A DNA stretch of 64,000 nt from Bosea sp. BIWAKO-01 (lineage in GTDB: Bacteria; Pseudomonadota; Alphaproteobacteria; Rhizobiales; Beijerinckiaceae), in NCBI RefSeq assembly GCF_001748145.1, contig NZ_BCQA01000001.1, forward strand, positions 3,560,501 to 3,624,500, in the 5' to 3' direction. Below the pieces are notes generated by a model. The model worked only from the letters and a program-made list of their open reading frames with translations, was not told the DNA's origin and did not search any database. Position 1 is the stretch's first letter. Every line of letters starts with the position of its first letter. Position numbers and translations under genes: made by a program. Positions 34,923-42,780 of this stretch are shown here, one piece after another.

Positions 34923-34967
34923 GTTGAGCAGACCCTCGCCTTGCACCATCGCATGACGGAAACCGCC

Positions 34968-36788
34968 ATGAACCAGCGCCCCGCTCCGACCACGTTCCAG
35001 CCGGTGGCGCAAGAGGCAGGCGACACTCTGCCGGGGCTGACCCCCGCCGGGCTGCAGACGATCGGCGTGCTGAGGGCGCGTCGGCTGCTGGTTCTCGTGC
35101 TCAATCTCTTCACCCTCGCCGGCCTTCTCTTCGGGCTGTCGCGCGTGCTGGGGGCGGGCGGCTGGACGCTCGCCGATATGGTGATCTTCGTCGCCTTCCT
35201 GTTTGGAGCTCCCTGGACCGTGCTCGGCTTCTGGAATGCTGCCATCGGGCTCTGGTTGCTGCATGGCGTCGAGGACGGGCGCGAGCAGGTTGCGCCTTTT
35301 GCCGCTGACGGCGATGTCGCGACGCCGCTGGCGGTTCGCACCGCAGTATTGATGACCCTTCGCAACGAGGACCCCGCGCGGGCCTTCCGTCGCTTGCGCG
35401 TGATCAAGCAAAGCCTTGACGCGACAGGGCAGGGCGGCTGGTACGACTATTTCGTGCTCTCCGACAGCAATGATCCTCGTGTCGCCGCTGCGGAGGAGGC
35501 GCTCGCCGAGGGGTGGGCGAGCGAGATCGGCGAGAGCGGCCGGGTAACCTATCGCCGCCGGACCGACAATACCGGTTTCAAGGCCGGCAATGTCCGTGAA
35601 TTCTGCGAGCGCTGGGGCGATCGCTACGAACTGATGCTGCCGCTCGACGCCGACAGCGTGATGTCGGGCGAAGCGATCGTCAGGCTGACCCGCATGATGC
35701 AGGCCCATCCGCGGCTCGGCATCCTGCAGAGCCTCGTCGTCGGCATGCCGAGCAGATCGGCCTTCGCTCGGATCTTCCAGTTCGGCATGCGTCACGGCAT
35801 GCGGCCTTACACGATGGGCTCGGCCTGGTGGATTGGCGAGTGCGGGCCCTTCTGGGGGCACAACGCCATGGTGCGGATCGCGCCCTTCCGCGATGAATGC
35901 CATCTGCCCGTGCTGCCTGGCGGCCCGCCGCTGGGCGGGGCGGTGATGAGCCATGACCAGGTCGAGGCGACCCTGATGCGCCGCGCCGGCTATGAGGTGC
36001 GCGTGTTGCCGGAGGAGATGGGAAGCTGGGAGGAGAACCCGCCGACCATGCTCGAATTCGCCAAGCGCGACCTGCGCTGGTGCCTGGGCAACCTGCAATA
36101 TCTCAAGCTGCTCGATCTGCCGGGCCTGAAGCCGATGAGCCGCTTCCAGCTCGTCTGGGCAATCCTGATGTTCCTTGGCCTGCCGGCCTGGACGCTGATG
36201 ATCGCGCTGCTGCCCTGGAAGGTGATCGAGGACGGCGCTATCGCCGGGTACCCGACGGGGCTCGCGGCTTTCCTCTACGTGTTGTTCTTCACGATGTATC
36301 TCTCGCCCAAGCTGGCGGGCTTTGCCGATATCCTGCTGACCAGCGGAGGTGCGAAGCGCTACGGCGGCACGGGCCGTTTCATCGCCTCGTCGCTGATCGA
36401 GATCGTCTTCGCCTTTCTGCAGGGCGCGGTCTCGACCTTCCGCACGACGCTGTTCATGATCGGCCTTGCTTTCGGGCGAGCGAAGATCGGCTGGAACGGC
36501 CAGTCGCGCGATGCGCACGCGCTGTCGTTTGCGACGGCATTCGCAGGTTTGTGGCCGCATCTGCTTTTTGGGCTCTATATCTTCGTTACCCTCGCCATCC
36601 TCTCTCCCACGGTACTGCTCTGGTCGCTGCCGCTGACCGCCGGCTACGTTCTGGCGATTCCCTTTGCCATGCTGACCGCCGCCCCGGCGCTGGGCGAATG
36701 GTTCGTCGCCCGCGGCCTCTGCGGCGTCCCTGAGGATTTCGATCCTCCGGCCGAACTCGTCGCCATCCAGGCGGAGACGCGCGCGTGA
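34968..36788 (+). CDS. mdoH: Glucan glucosyltransferase OpgH (MdoH)
   Basis: From the ATG at 34968 the protein has 606 residues (an ATG at 34953 is possible). It has two N-terminal membrane segments, a GT2 catalytic domain with R-N-E-D, L-P-L-D-A-D-S-V (DxD) and R-D-L-R-W-C-L-G-N, the processive (Q/R)xxRW-type site, and about six C-terminal membrane segments. OpgH polymerises beta-1,2-linked glucose for osmoregulated periplasmic glucans. It is shorter than E. coli OpgH (847) because the long cytoplasmic N-terminus is missing. No opgG partner is adjacent. The FkbM gene follows with a 1-nt overlap. Confidence 0.92.
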   Translation: MNQRPAPTTFQPVAQEAGDTLPGLTPAGLQTIGVLRARRLLVLVLNLFTLAGLLFGLSRVLGAGGWTLADMVIFVAFLFGAPWTVLGFWNAAIGLWLLHGVEDGREQVAPFAADGDVATPLAVRTAVLMTLRNEDPARAFRRLRVIKQSLDATGQGGWYDYFVLSDSNDPRVAAAEEALAEGWASEIGESGRVTYRRRTDNTGFKAGNVREFCERWGDRYELMLPLDADSVMSGEAIVRLTRMMQAHPRLGILQSLVVGMPSRSAFARIFQFGMRHGMRPYTMGSAWWIGECGPFWGHNAMVRIAPFRDECHLPVLPGGPPLGGAVMSHDQVEATLMRRAGYEVRVLPEEMGSWEENPPTMLEFAKRDLRWCLGNLQYLKLLDLPGLKPMSRFQLVWAILMFLGLPAWTLMIALLPWKVIEDGAIAGYPTGLAAFLYVLFFTMYLSPKLAGFADILLTSGGAKRYGGTGRFIASSLIEIVFAFLQGAVSTFRTTLFMIGLAFGRAKIGWNGQSRDAHALSFATAFAGLWPHLLFGLYIFVTLAILSPTVLLWSLPLTAGYVLAIPFAMLTAAPALGEWFVARGLCGVPEDFDPPAELVAIQAETRA

Positions 36789-37543
36789 TGGGCGTGGCCT
36801 ATCCCAGGGGTACGGCCAAGGCGATCGCACGTTCGCTCAGGGTCTATCACCGCGATCGTGGGCACCATGACGCGATGGATGCGCTCTATTCCGGCTTCCT
36901 GAAGCCAGGCGATCTCGCATTCGACATCGGCGCCCATGTAGGTGACCGGGTTTCCTCCTTCCGCCGGCTCGGTGCGCGGGTTGTTGCGCTGGAGCCGCAA
37001 CCTGGCCCGGCGCGTGCGCTTCGCCTCATTCACGGGCGGGATCCAAATGTCACCCTGGTGCAGGCCGCCTGCGGCGATCGGGCCGGCACCGTGACGCTCA
37101 GGATCAACAGTGCGAATCCCACCGTCTCGACCGTCTCCGAGCAATTCGTCGGTGCCGCCCATGGCGCCGAGGGCTGGGCAGACCAAGTCTGGGATCGCGA
37201 GATCACGGTACCCTGCACGACGCTCGACGCTTTGATCTCGCGCTATGGCGAGCCTGCCTTCATCAAGATCGATGTCGAGGGTTTTGAGGCCAATGTCCTT
37301 GCCGGGCTCTCGCGGCGGGTACCGGTGATCTCGTTCGAGTTCACAACGATCCAGCGCGATGTCGCTGAGGGCTGCCTCGCATTGCTTGAGACGCTGGGGC
37401 CGTATCGCTTCAATGTCGCACTGGGTGAAAGCCAGTTCCTCGAACTCTCCGAGGAGGCCAGCGCCGAAGCAATGGGCGGCTTCCTGCGTGATTTGCCGCA
37501 TTCGGCCAACTCGGGCGATATCTACGCCGTCCTGCACGGCTGA
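36788..37543 (+). CDS. FkbM-family SAM methyltransferase
   Basis: The 251-residue protein contains the FkbM pattern: D-I-G-A-H-V-G (SAM motif), V-V-A-L-E-P-Q-P, a central T-V-S-T-V-S-E-Q-F, and I-K-I-D-V-E-G-F-E-A-N-V-L-A-G. FkbM enzymes O-methylate sugars or polyketide hydroxyls. The start (T-G-A-T-G) overlaps the mdoH stop, so it is probably translated with OpgH. A role in modifying periplasmic glucan or a related glycoconjugate is a reasonable inference from coupling only. An alternative GTG lies 3 nt upstream. Confidence 0.87.
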   Translation: MGVAYPRGTAKAIARSLRVYHRDRGHHDAMDALYSGFLKPGDLAFDIGAHVGDRVSSFRRLGARVVALEPQPGPARALRLIHGRDPNVTLVQAACGDRAGTVTLRINSANPTVSTVSEQFVGAAHGAEGWADQVWDREITVPCTTLDALISRYGEPAFIKIDVEGFEANVLAGLSRRVPVISFEFTTIQRDVAEGCLALLETLGPYRFNVALGESQFLELSEEASAEAMGGFLRDLPHSANSGDIYAVLHG

Positions 37544-37565
37544 GCGGCGGGCATCGTCGCATTGC

Positions 37566-37958
37566 TCAAACGGCCGGCTGCCCGAGCCAGGCCAGCGCTG
37601 CCGCCGCAAGAAGGCCCAACCAGCCGGGATGCCTGCCCTTCGTCGCAACCAGCACGAGGGCGGAACCGACGGCCAGCGATACCGCCAAGACGCGGACGAC
37701 GAGGGCTGGCGCCACGGGTTCGCCTGCAGCGGCTGCGATGGAGATCAACAAAACGCCGAACGCCCAGCCGAGAATGCTCGGGAGATGCCAACTCGCCCAG
37801 ATGATACGGACATGCCGTTCCCGTAGCAGCGGCTCGCCCATCGTCGGGATGAGGCCACCCCGGCGCATGCGCCGGAAGATCAGCACTTCGCCGAGAACGG
37901 AGTGGACCAGCCCGATGAGGAGCACCAGGGCTCCCGCCAGCAGAAGTTCTGTTTGCAC
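37566..37958 (-). CDS. Small four-segment membrane protein, unknown
   Basis: I choose GTG 37958 because GGGGGA lies 5 nt upstream; the open frame extends further but without conserved character. The 130-residue product has four hydrophobic segments (about 5-25, 50-70, 78-98, 108-125), with a loop containing F-R-R-M-R-R-G-G and H-V-R-I-I-W-A-S-W-H-L-P-S. I do not recognise a function. It is convergent with the FkbM gene and divergent from the next gene. Confidence 0.65.
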   Translation of the reverse strand: MQTELLLAGALVLLIGLVHSVLGEVLIFRRMRRGGLIPTMGEPLLRERHVRIIWASWHLPSILGWAFGVLLISIAAAAGEPVAPALVVRVLAVSLAVGSALVLVATKGRHPGWLGLLAAAALAWLGQPAV

Positions 37959-38150
37959 GCGTCCCCCGATGGCACGAGTGATCCGCGCATCAACGCCTAT
38001 CATCGGTTGAAATGGCGGCCTGCCGCAACGTCCGTCTCTGCAGGCGCATGCTTTCATCGGCTGCCCGCACGCCCTAAGAGGGAACCAGCCAGCTTGCATT
38101 CATCAGGCCTGCGCCATGCTGGCGTCGAAAGCCGTTTTCGAAGGATGGTC

Positions 38151-39131
38151 ATGTTCAGCCTCGCCCGCCCAATCGCTCTCTCGCTCTCTCTCCTGCTTCT
38201 CGCGGCGCCGGTGCACGCTGCGGGCGATGTCGCTGTCGAGGTGAAGAACGAGTCGGAGCCGGTGCTTTGCGCCGAGAAGGACAACGTCACGATCAAGGCG
38301 ATCTCGCCTGAAGTGCGGCGGTTCCAGATCGAGGCGGCACATCCGGCCTATATCGCCGGGCTGGTCCGCGATAACTGGGACGCTGACTGGACCGCCTGCG
38401 ACATGACTGGCGACCCCGTCTTCACCGCGCCGACATCGCCGCGCCGGGTGACATTCTACGAGAGCATCGATTACTGGCTCGTCGGTTACACCTTCCCGAC
38501 CTTCTGGCGTCCGGCGGACACCACTTTCAAGGTTGGAGACCGGGTCGAGAAGGGCCTGCATCTCGTGCAGCTCTGGAAGCTCGGCAAGGACAAATCCTAT
38601 GAAGTCCTCGTGGTCTATCCGCAGGACGGCTACTGGCGGGCCAGGCCGATGCCGCCGCAGCATCTCGGCTTCTCCTCCTACGGCTCATCCTTCCTGTTCG
38701 GACCGATCGAGCAGGATGGCGCACGGCCGGTGGTGAACATCAAGGAGATCGAGTTTGACCCGAAGACGACCTCCTTCAAGATGAATTTCAAGGATGGCTC
38801 GGCTGCGACGCTCAAGCTCGACAGTGTCGACGAGAACCGCATGGTGCTGGATGGCGTGCTCGACAAGCCGGTCACCGGCGGCAAGGCCTTTGTAGCGCTG
38901 CGCTCAATGTACGTCACCGAGTTCAACAACGACGTCGCCCGCATCGCCATCCGCGAGCCTGGAGCCAAGGGCTGGCGCGAGGAGCTGCTGATGCCCTTCA
39001 GCGGCGGCAAGGCGAGCGATATCTGGATGGGCCGCACGACCCACTCGCGTCACAATACCTCTTCGCCGGACATGGTCTTCCGCAATTTCTCCAGGGATCC
39101 GAACCCGCCGGCGGCGCCAGCCAAGAAATAG
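38151..39131 (+). CDS. Secreted protein of unknown function
   Basis: The ATG at 38151 is placed 5-6 nt after AAGGA. The 326-residue product has a clear signal peptide (about 1-22, ending A-P-V-H-A-A-G). The mature part is rich in beta strands and aromatic residues (Y-W-L-V-G-Y-T-F-P-T-F-W-R-P, V-G-D-R-V-E-K-G-L-H-L-V-Q-L-W-K-L) and ends in a Pro/Ala tail A-P-A-K-K. No catalytic motif is visible. The layout suggests a periplasmic or surface protein with a beta-sandwich. I have no functional assignment. Confidence 0.75.
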   Translation: MFSLARPIALSLSLLLLAAPVHAAGDVAVEVKNESEPVLCAEKDNVTIKAISPEVRRFQIEAAHPAYIAGLVRDNWDADWTACDMTGDPVFTAPTSPRRVTFYESIDYWLVGYTFPTFWRPADTTFKVGDRVEKGLHLVQLWKLGKDKSYEVLVVYPQDGYWRARPMPPQHLGFSSYGSSFLFGPIEQDGARPVVNIKEIEFDPKTTSFKMNFKDGSAATLKLDSVDENRMVLDGVLDKPVTGGKAFVALRSMYVTEFNNDVARIAIREPGAKGWREELLMPFSGGKASDIWMGRTTHSRHNTSSPDMVFRNFSRDPNPPAAPAKK

Positions 39132-39216
39132 CGGCGCTCCCACGTCCCTCGGGATGTCGCCGGGGCCTGATGGTGATCCGGGATGACTTCGCGACGAGAA
39201 GGCTGATCTCCCATTG

Positions 39217-39242
39217 GAACGCAACGCGCCTCTGTTGCGTTC
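39217..39242. terminator. Perfect 9-bp inverted repeat upstream of hydroxypyruvate isomerase
   Basis: GAACGCAAC-(8 nt)-GTTGCGTTC lies 85 bp after the stop of the secreted protein gene and 63 bp before the hyi ATG. There is no T tract, so it may be an operator rather than a terminator. Confidence 0.4.
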
Positions 39243-39304
39243 TCACATGACGCAGGGCGTGCGGCCCGATAGGTTGGCGCGCGTTTCGTTTGCCTGAGGA
39301 TGCC

Positions 39305-40084
39305 ATGCCGCGTTTTGCCGCCAATCTGTCGATGATGTTCAACGAGTGGGAGTTCCTCGACCGCTTCAAGGCGGCTGGGGAAGCGGGCTTCGAGGCCGTG
39401 GAGTTCCTGTTCCCCTATGAACACCCGGTCGAGCAGGTGAGCCTTGCGCTCGCGGGGGCTGAACTCGAGCAGGCGCTGTTCAATCTGCCTCCCGGCGACT
39501 GGGCCAAGGGCGAGCGTGGCATGGCCGCCATTCCGGGCCGCGAGGCGGAATTCCGCGCCTCCGTCGAAACCGCGTTGGCCTATGCGCATGCCACCGGGGT
39601 CAAGCGCCTGCATATGATGGCCGGGCATGCCGATCCCAAAGACCCTGCAGCTCAGGCGGCCTATCGCGCCTCGCTCGCCTATGCCGCCGACAAGCTCGCC
39701 GAGCATGGCATCGATCTTCTGCTCGAGCCGATCAACGGCAAGGATATGCCGGGCTATTTCCTCAATGATTTCGATGCGGCCGCAGCTTATGTCCGCGAGT
39801 CCGGGCGGCCCAATGTCAGGCTGCAGTTCGATATGTATCACTGCGAGCTGATCCACGGCGACGTCTCGGGCAAGCTGAAGGCACTCTATCCGCTGGTCGG
39901 CCATGTCCAGATCGCCAGCGCCAATGGCCGCCATGAACCGGACGCGCTCGGCCCGGATTATCCGCGTTTGTTCGCTGAACTCGACGGTCTAGGCTATACT
40001 GGCTTTGTCGGCTGCGAGTACCGGCCAAGGGCCGGGACGCTCGAGGGGCTGGGCTGGTTCTCCGACTGGAAAAAGCAGGCCTGA
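39305..40084 (+). CDS. hyi: Hydroxypyruvate isomerase family protein
   Basis: The ATG at 39305 has GAGGA 4-5 nt upstream. The 259-residue TIM-barrel protein (AP-endonuclease 2 superfamily) begins M-P-R-F-A-A-N-L-S-M-M-F-N-E and has L-L-L-E-P-I-N and L-Q-F-D-M-Y-H, whose Glu and Asp bind the metal in Hyi/OtnI. It should interconvert hydroxypyruvate and tartronate semialdehyde in glyoxylate-type metabolism, or the OtnI reaction on 2-oxotetronate. Glucokinase begins 3 bp after it, so the two are co-transcribed. Confidence 0.85.
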   Translation: MPRFAANLSMMFNEWEFLDRFKAAGEAGFEAVEFLFPYEHPVEQVSLALAGAELEQALFNLPPGDWAKGERGMAAIPGREAEFRASVETALAYAHATGVKRLHMMAGHADPKDPAAQAAYRASLAYAADKLAEHGIDLLLEPINGKDMPGYFLNDFDAAAAYVRESGRPNVRLQFDMYHCELIHGDVSGKLKALYPLVGHVQIASANGRHEPDALGPDYPRLFAELDGLGYTGFVGCEYRPRAGTLEGLGWFSDWKKQA

Positions 40085-40087
40085 GCG

Positions 40088-41092
40088 ATGCGCGCCGAGC
40101 CCTTTGCCTACCCGGTCCTTGTTGCTGATATTGGCGGGACCAATTCCCGCCTTTCACTCGTGCAGCATGCCGGTGCACGGCCTGAGCCGCTGGCGCGTAT
40201 CCAGACCGGCAGTTATCCGACACCTGATGCAGCGCTGGCCTCGGTTCTGGCATCCCTCGATCCACGCCCTCGCTCGGCGGTTCTTGCGGTTGCAGGGCCG
40301 CTCGATGGCCGTACGGCCCAGCTGACCAATGCCAATTGGCATTTCAACGGGCCTGGCATGGCCGCCGAGCTTGGGCTGGTGCAGGGGTTGCTGGTGAATG
40401 ATTTCGAGGCACTCGCCGCCTCGCTCGCTGTCTTGAAGCCGCAGGACATGGTCACCTTGGTGCCGGGGCAACCCGAGGCGGAGGGAGTGCGTCTCGTGCT
40501 CGGACCCGGGACCGGCTTTGGTGCGGCAGCTCTGGTCAGCCGGAATGGCAGGGGCGCATTGATCCCGACCGAGGCCGGGCATATCGGCGTCGGGCCCGAG
40601 GATCAGGCGGAGGAGAAGATCTGGCCGGCGCTGGCGGCCGGTCTGCCGCGCGTCACGGTCGAGGCGCTCTTGAGCGGTGACGGTCTGGTGCGCCTGCATC
40701 GCGCCATCGCCAGCGAAACAGGCATGGAGGAGGCGAGGGTCAGCGCCGCCGATGTGACGACACTGGCGCTGGACGGCAACCCTGCGGCGCTGATGGCGGT
40801 CATCCGCTTCTGGCGATTGCTGGCGCGTGTTGCCGGTGATCTCGCCCTCATCTTCAAGGCGACGGGTGGCGTCTATATCGCCGGCGGAATCGTGCCACGT
40901 CTCCTGCCACTCGCCGGCAACGCTGCACTCCATGCCATGTTCAATGGCAAGCCGCCGATGGAGGAACTTGCGGCGCGCTTCGCCCTGCACGTCATCACGG
41001 CATCGGACGCTGCCGAGCAGGGGCTTGCAGCCATTGCGGAATCTCCGGTCCGCTTTGGCCTCGACGACAAAGCCCGATTGTGGTTTCCGTGA
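40088..41092 (+). CDS. glk: Glucokinase
   Basis: The 334-residue protein has the ATP-binding phosphate motif V-L-V-A-D-I-G-G-T-N-S-R-L-S-L near the N-terminus, the catalytic Asp in L-L-V-N-D-F-E-A-L-A-A, G-P-G-T-G-F-G-A-A, and P-T-E-A-G-H-I-G-V-G, all typical of the proteobacterial Glk family. It phosphorylates glucose to glucose 6-phosphate. It is 3 bp downstream of hyi. The stop is followed in the same frame by the acyltransferase gene, starting at TTG 41165. Confidence 0.92.
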   Translation: MRAEPFAYPVLVADIGGTNSRLSLVQHAGARPEPLARIQTGSYPTPDAALASVLASLDPRPRSAVLAVAGPLDGRTAQLTNANWHFNGPGMAAELGLVQGLLVNDFEALAASLAVLKPQDMVTLVPGQPEAEGVRLVLGPGTGFGAAALVSRNGRGALIPTEAGHIGVGPEDQAEEKIWPALAAGLPRVTVEALLSGDGLVRLHRAIASETGMEEARVSAADVTTLALDGNPAALMAVIRFWRLLARVAGDLALIFKATGGVYIAGGIVPRLLPLAGNAALHAMFNGKPPMEELAARFALHVITASDAAEQGLAAIAESPVRFGLDDKARLWFP

Positions 41093-41164
41093 ACTGCGGA
41101 TAGCAGCTGTGCTTCGCGACGAGCGCAGAGCGCCGCTTTCTCTTCTTCAGGGCCTTCCCGCTCC

Positions 41165-42211
41165 TTGTCTCAGCTCTACGGCATCCAGGTTCTGCGCGCC
41201 TTCGCGGCATTCATGGTCGCCGTGCATCATGTCCAGCCGGACGCGCTTGCTCTGGCCCAGCGGTCGGGTGCGAGTTTCACGCCCTCCTATCTCGTGCCGT
41301 GGATGGCCGGCGTCGATATCTTCTTCGTCGTCTCCGGCTTCATCATGGTGCATGCGTCCGGTGAGCTCTTCGGCCGCAAGGATGCGCCTCGCCTGTTCCT
41401 GACGCGCCGGCTTGCCCGCATCGTGCCGCTCTACTGGGCCGCGACGACGCTGTTCCTGCTGGCAGGATTGCTGCTTCCCGGCGCGCTCAATTCGGCTGCG
41501 CCCGATCTCGGGCACATCATGGCCTCCTATCTGTTCTGGCCGGCCGTCTCGTCTGCCGGTCTCGTCCAGCCCGTCTACTCGCTCGGCTGGACGCTGAATT
41601 ACGAGATGCTGTTCTACGCGTTGTTCGGCGCGGCGCTGATCCTGCCGCGGGCCGCAGTCGTCCTTGTGGTGACGCTGGCGCTCGCGGTGCTGGTTGCGAC
41701 AGAGGCCCTGTCAGGCCCCCTGCCATTGCCATTTGGCTTCTGGGGGCAACCGATCGTGCTGGAATTCGCTGCGGGCATGGGGTTGGCCCTGTTGAGGCGG
41801 CACGGTTTCCGGCTCAACGGCGGACCGCGCTGGCTTGTTGCTGCCCTGGGCGTCGCAATCCTGCTGCTGGCGGCGTGGCTTCCCGGGGCGGACGCGCCCT
41901 GGATGTCCTTCATGCTGCGAGGGTCGGCCGCAGTGCTGCTGGTTGCGGCGGCGTCATCCGGCAGCGGCAATTCGGCACCATCGGCTCTGGTTCGCGGCCT
42001 CGCCGGCCTCGGCGATGCGTCTTACGCGCTCTATCTCGTTCATCCATTTGCGATCCGGGCGCTTCGCGAGATCTTTGCGCGCGTGGCTCCCGGCTGGCCC
42101 GGCCTGTATGTCCTGGCGGCACTGAGCGCTTCGGTCGTCGCTTCGGTGCTGATCTATCGCTGGTTCGAGCGGCCGGCGACGCGTTGGCTCAGGACGCGGC
42201 TTGAGGCCTGA
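41165..42211 (+). CDS. Acyltransferase 3 family membrane protein
   Basis: The 348-residue protein begins at TTG 41165; no ATG or GTG is available before the first conserved segment, L-Y-G-I-Q-V-L-R-A-F-A-A-F-M-V-A-V-H-H, which includes the conserved His pair and the R-A motif. About ten membrane segments follow, and R-R-L-A-R-I-V-P-L-Y-W matches the family. Such enzymes O-acetylate surface polysaccharides, lipids or other envelope molecules. A ribosome site is not clear, so translation may be weak or coupled to glk. The acceptor is unknown. Confidence 0.85.
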   Translation: MSQLYGIQVLRAFAAFMVAVHHVQPDALALAQRSGASFTPSYLVPWMAGVDIFFVVSGFIMVHASGELFGRKDAPRLFLTRRLARIVPLYWAATTLFLLAGLLLPGALNSAAPDLGHIMASYLFWPAVSSAGLVQPVYSLGWTLNYEMLFYALFGAALILPRAAVVLVVTLALAVLVATEALSGPLPLPFGFWGQPIVLEFAAGMGLALLRRHGFRLNGGPRWLVAALGVAILLLAAWLPGADAPWMSFMLRGSAAVLLVAAASSGSGNSAPSALVRGLAGLGDASYALYLVHPFAIRALREIFARVAPGWPGLYVLAALSASVVASVLIYRWFERPATRWLRTRLEA

Positions 42212-42235
42212 ATCAGGCTCCTGCGTTTGCATAGG

Positions 42236-42274
42236 CTCTGCTGAAGACCCCAATCCAGTTTTCGGGCGGAGGCT
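42236..42274. repeat. Extragenic palindromic element, degenerate copy D
   Basis: GCTCTGCTGAAGACCCCAATCC-AGTTTTCGGGCGGAGGC shares the C-A-A-T-C-C-x-G/A-x-T-T-T-T-C-G-G-G core with copies B and C. It lies in the gap between the convergent acyltransferase gene and the next minus-strand gene. The left arm is eroded, so this is the weakest copy. Confidence 0.45.
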
Positions 42275-42643
42275 TCAGTCGCGCGGCCGCTTCAGGCGCA
42301 TCCCCTTCAGGGACTGGCCGACGATGCCTCCGGCCTTACGTCTCTCGGCCCGCTTGGCGACAATCGCCGTGACATCCTCCGGCTGCGGAAAATAGCCGCG
42401 CTCCATGACTTCGAGCGTGTATTCCTCGTAGGTCAGGCCGAGTTCCTCGGCCCGCTCCTGACGTCGCATGGCTATCGAGGGCGGCTTCTTCCAGGCCTTG
42501 CGCGAGGCGAAGCGCCAATCGAAATAGCGGCCGATCTCGCCCTTGCCCCATTCCGGCTGGCGCTGGGCCGTGTCTTCGAGCGGCGGGCCGCCATTGTCGC
42601 CGATCCTGGCATTGCGGGCTCTGCGGGAAGGAGGGCGCGGCAC
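42275..42643 (-). CDS. Conserved small basic protein of unknown function
   Basis: I place the start at GTG 42643, giving 122 residues; no ideal ribosome site is visible and the frame is open for 41 codons more. It is Arg/Lys rich with the segment A-R-I-G-D-N-G-G-P-P-L-E near the N-terminus and Y-F-D-W-R-F-A-S-R-K-A-W-K-K-P, then a helical stretch Y-E-E-Y-T-L-E-V-M-E-R-G. The D-N-G-G-P-P-L/I motif recurs in small Hyphomicrobiales proteins. Nucleic acid binding would fit the charge but is not shown. It is divergent from the ABC-F gene. Confidence 0.6.
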   Translation of the reverse strand: MPRPPSRRARNARIGDNGGPPLEDTAQRQPEWGKGEIGRYFDWRFASRKAWKKPPSIAMRRQERAEELGLTYEEYTLEVMERGYFPQPEDVTAIVAKRAERRKAGGIVGQSLKGMRLKRPRD

Positions 42644-42780
42644 GGTGCTCTGTCCATTAAGGGATACGGATTGTATCCTATGATGGATATTGTGTTGCGC
42701 AAGGGGCCGTGACGCCGTGGCGGAGTGACAGGCCGGGCGTGCCAGTCTATCCCGACCGCTCGACAATCAACGGGTATCGA

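Noticed and set aside
34923..36830. N-terminal extension of the MDR dehydrogenase by more than 600 residues.
   Set aside because: The extension is antisense to mdoH and has shadow-type composition; MDR homology starts shortly after the ATG at 34922.
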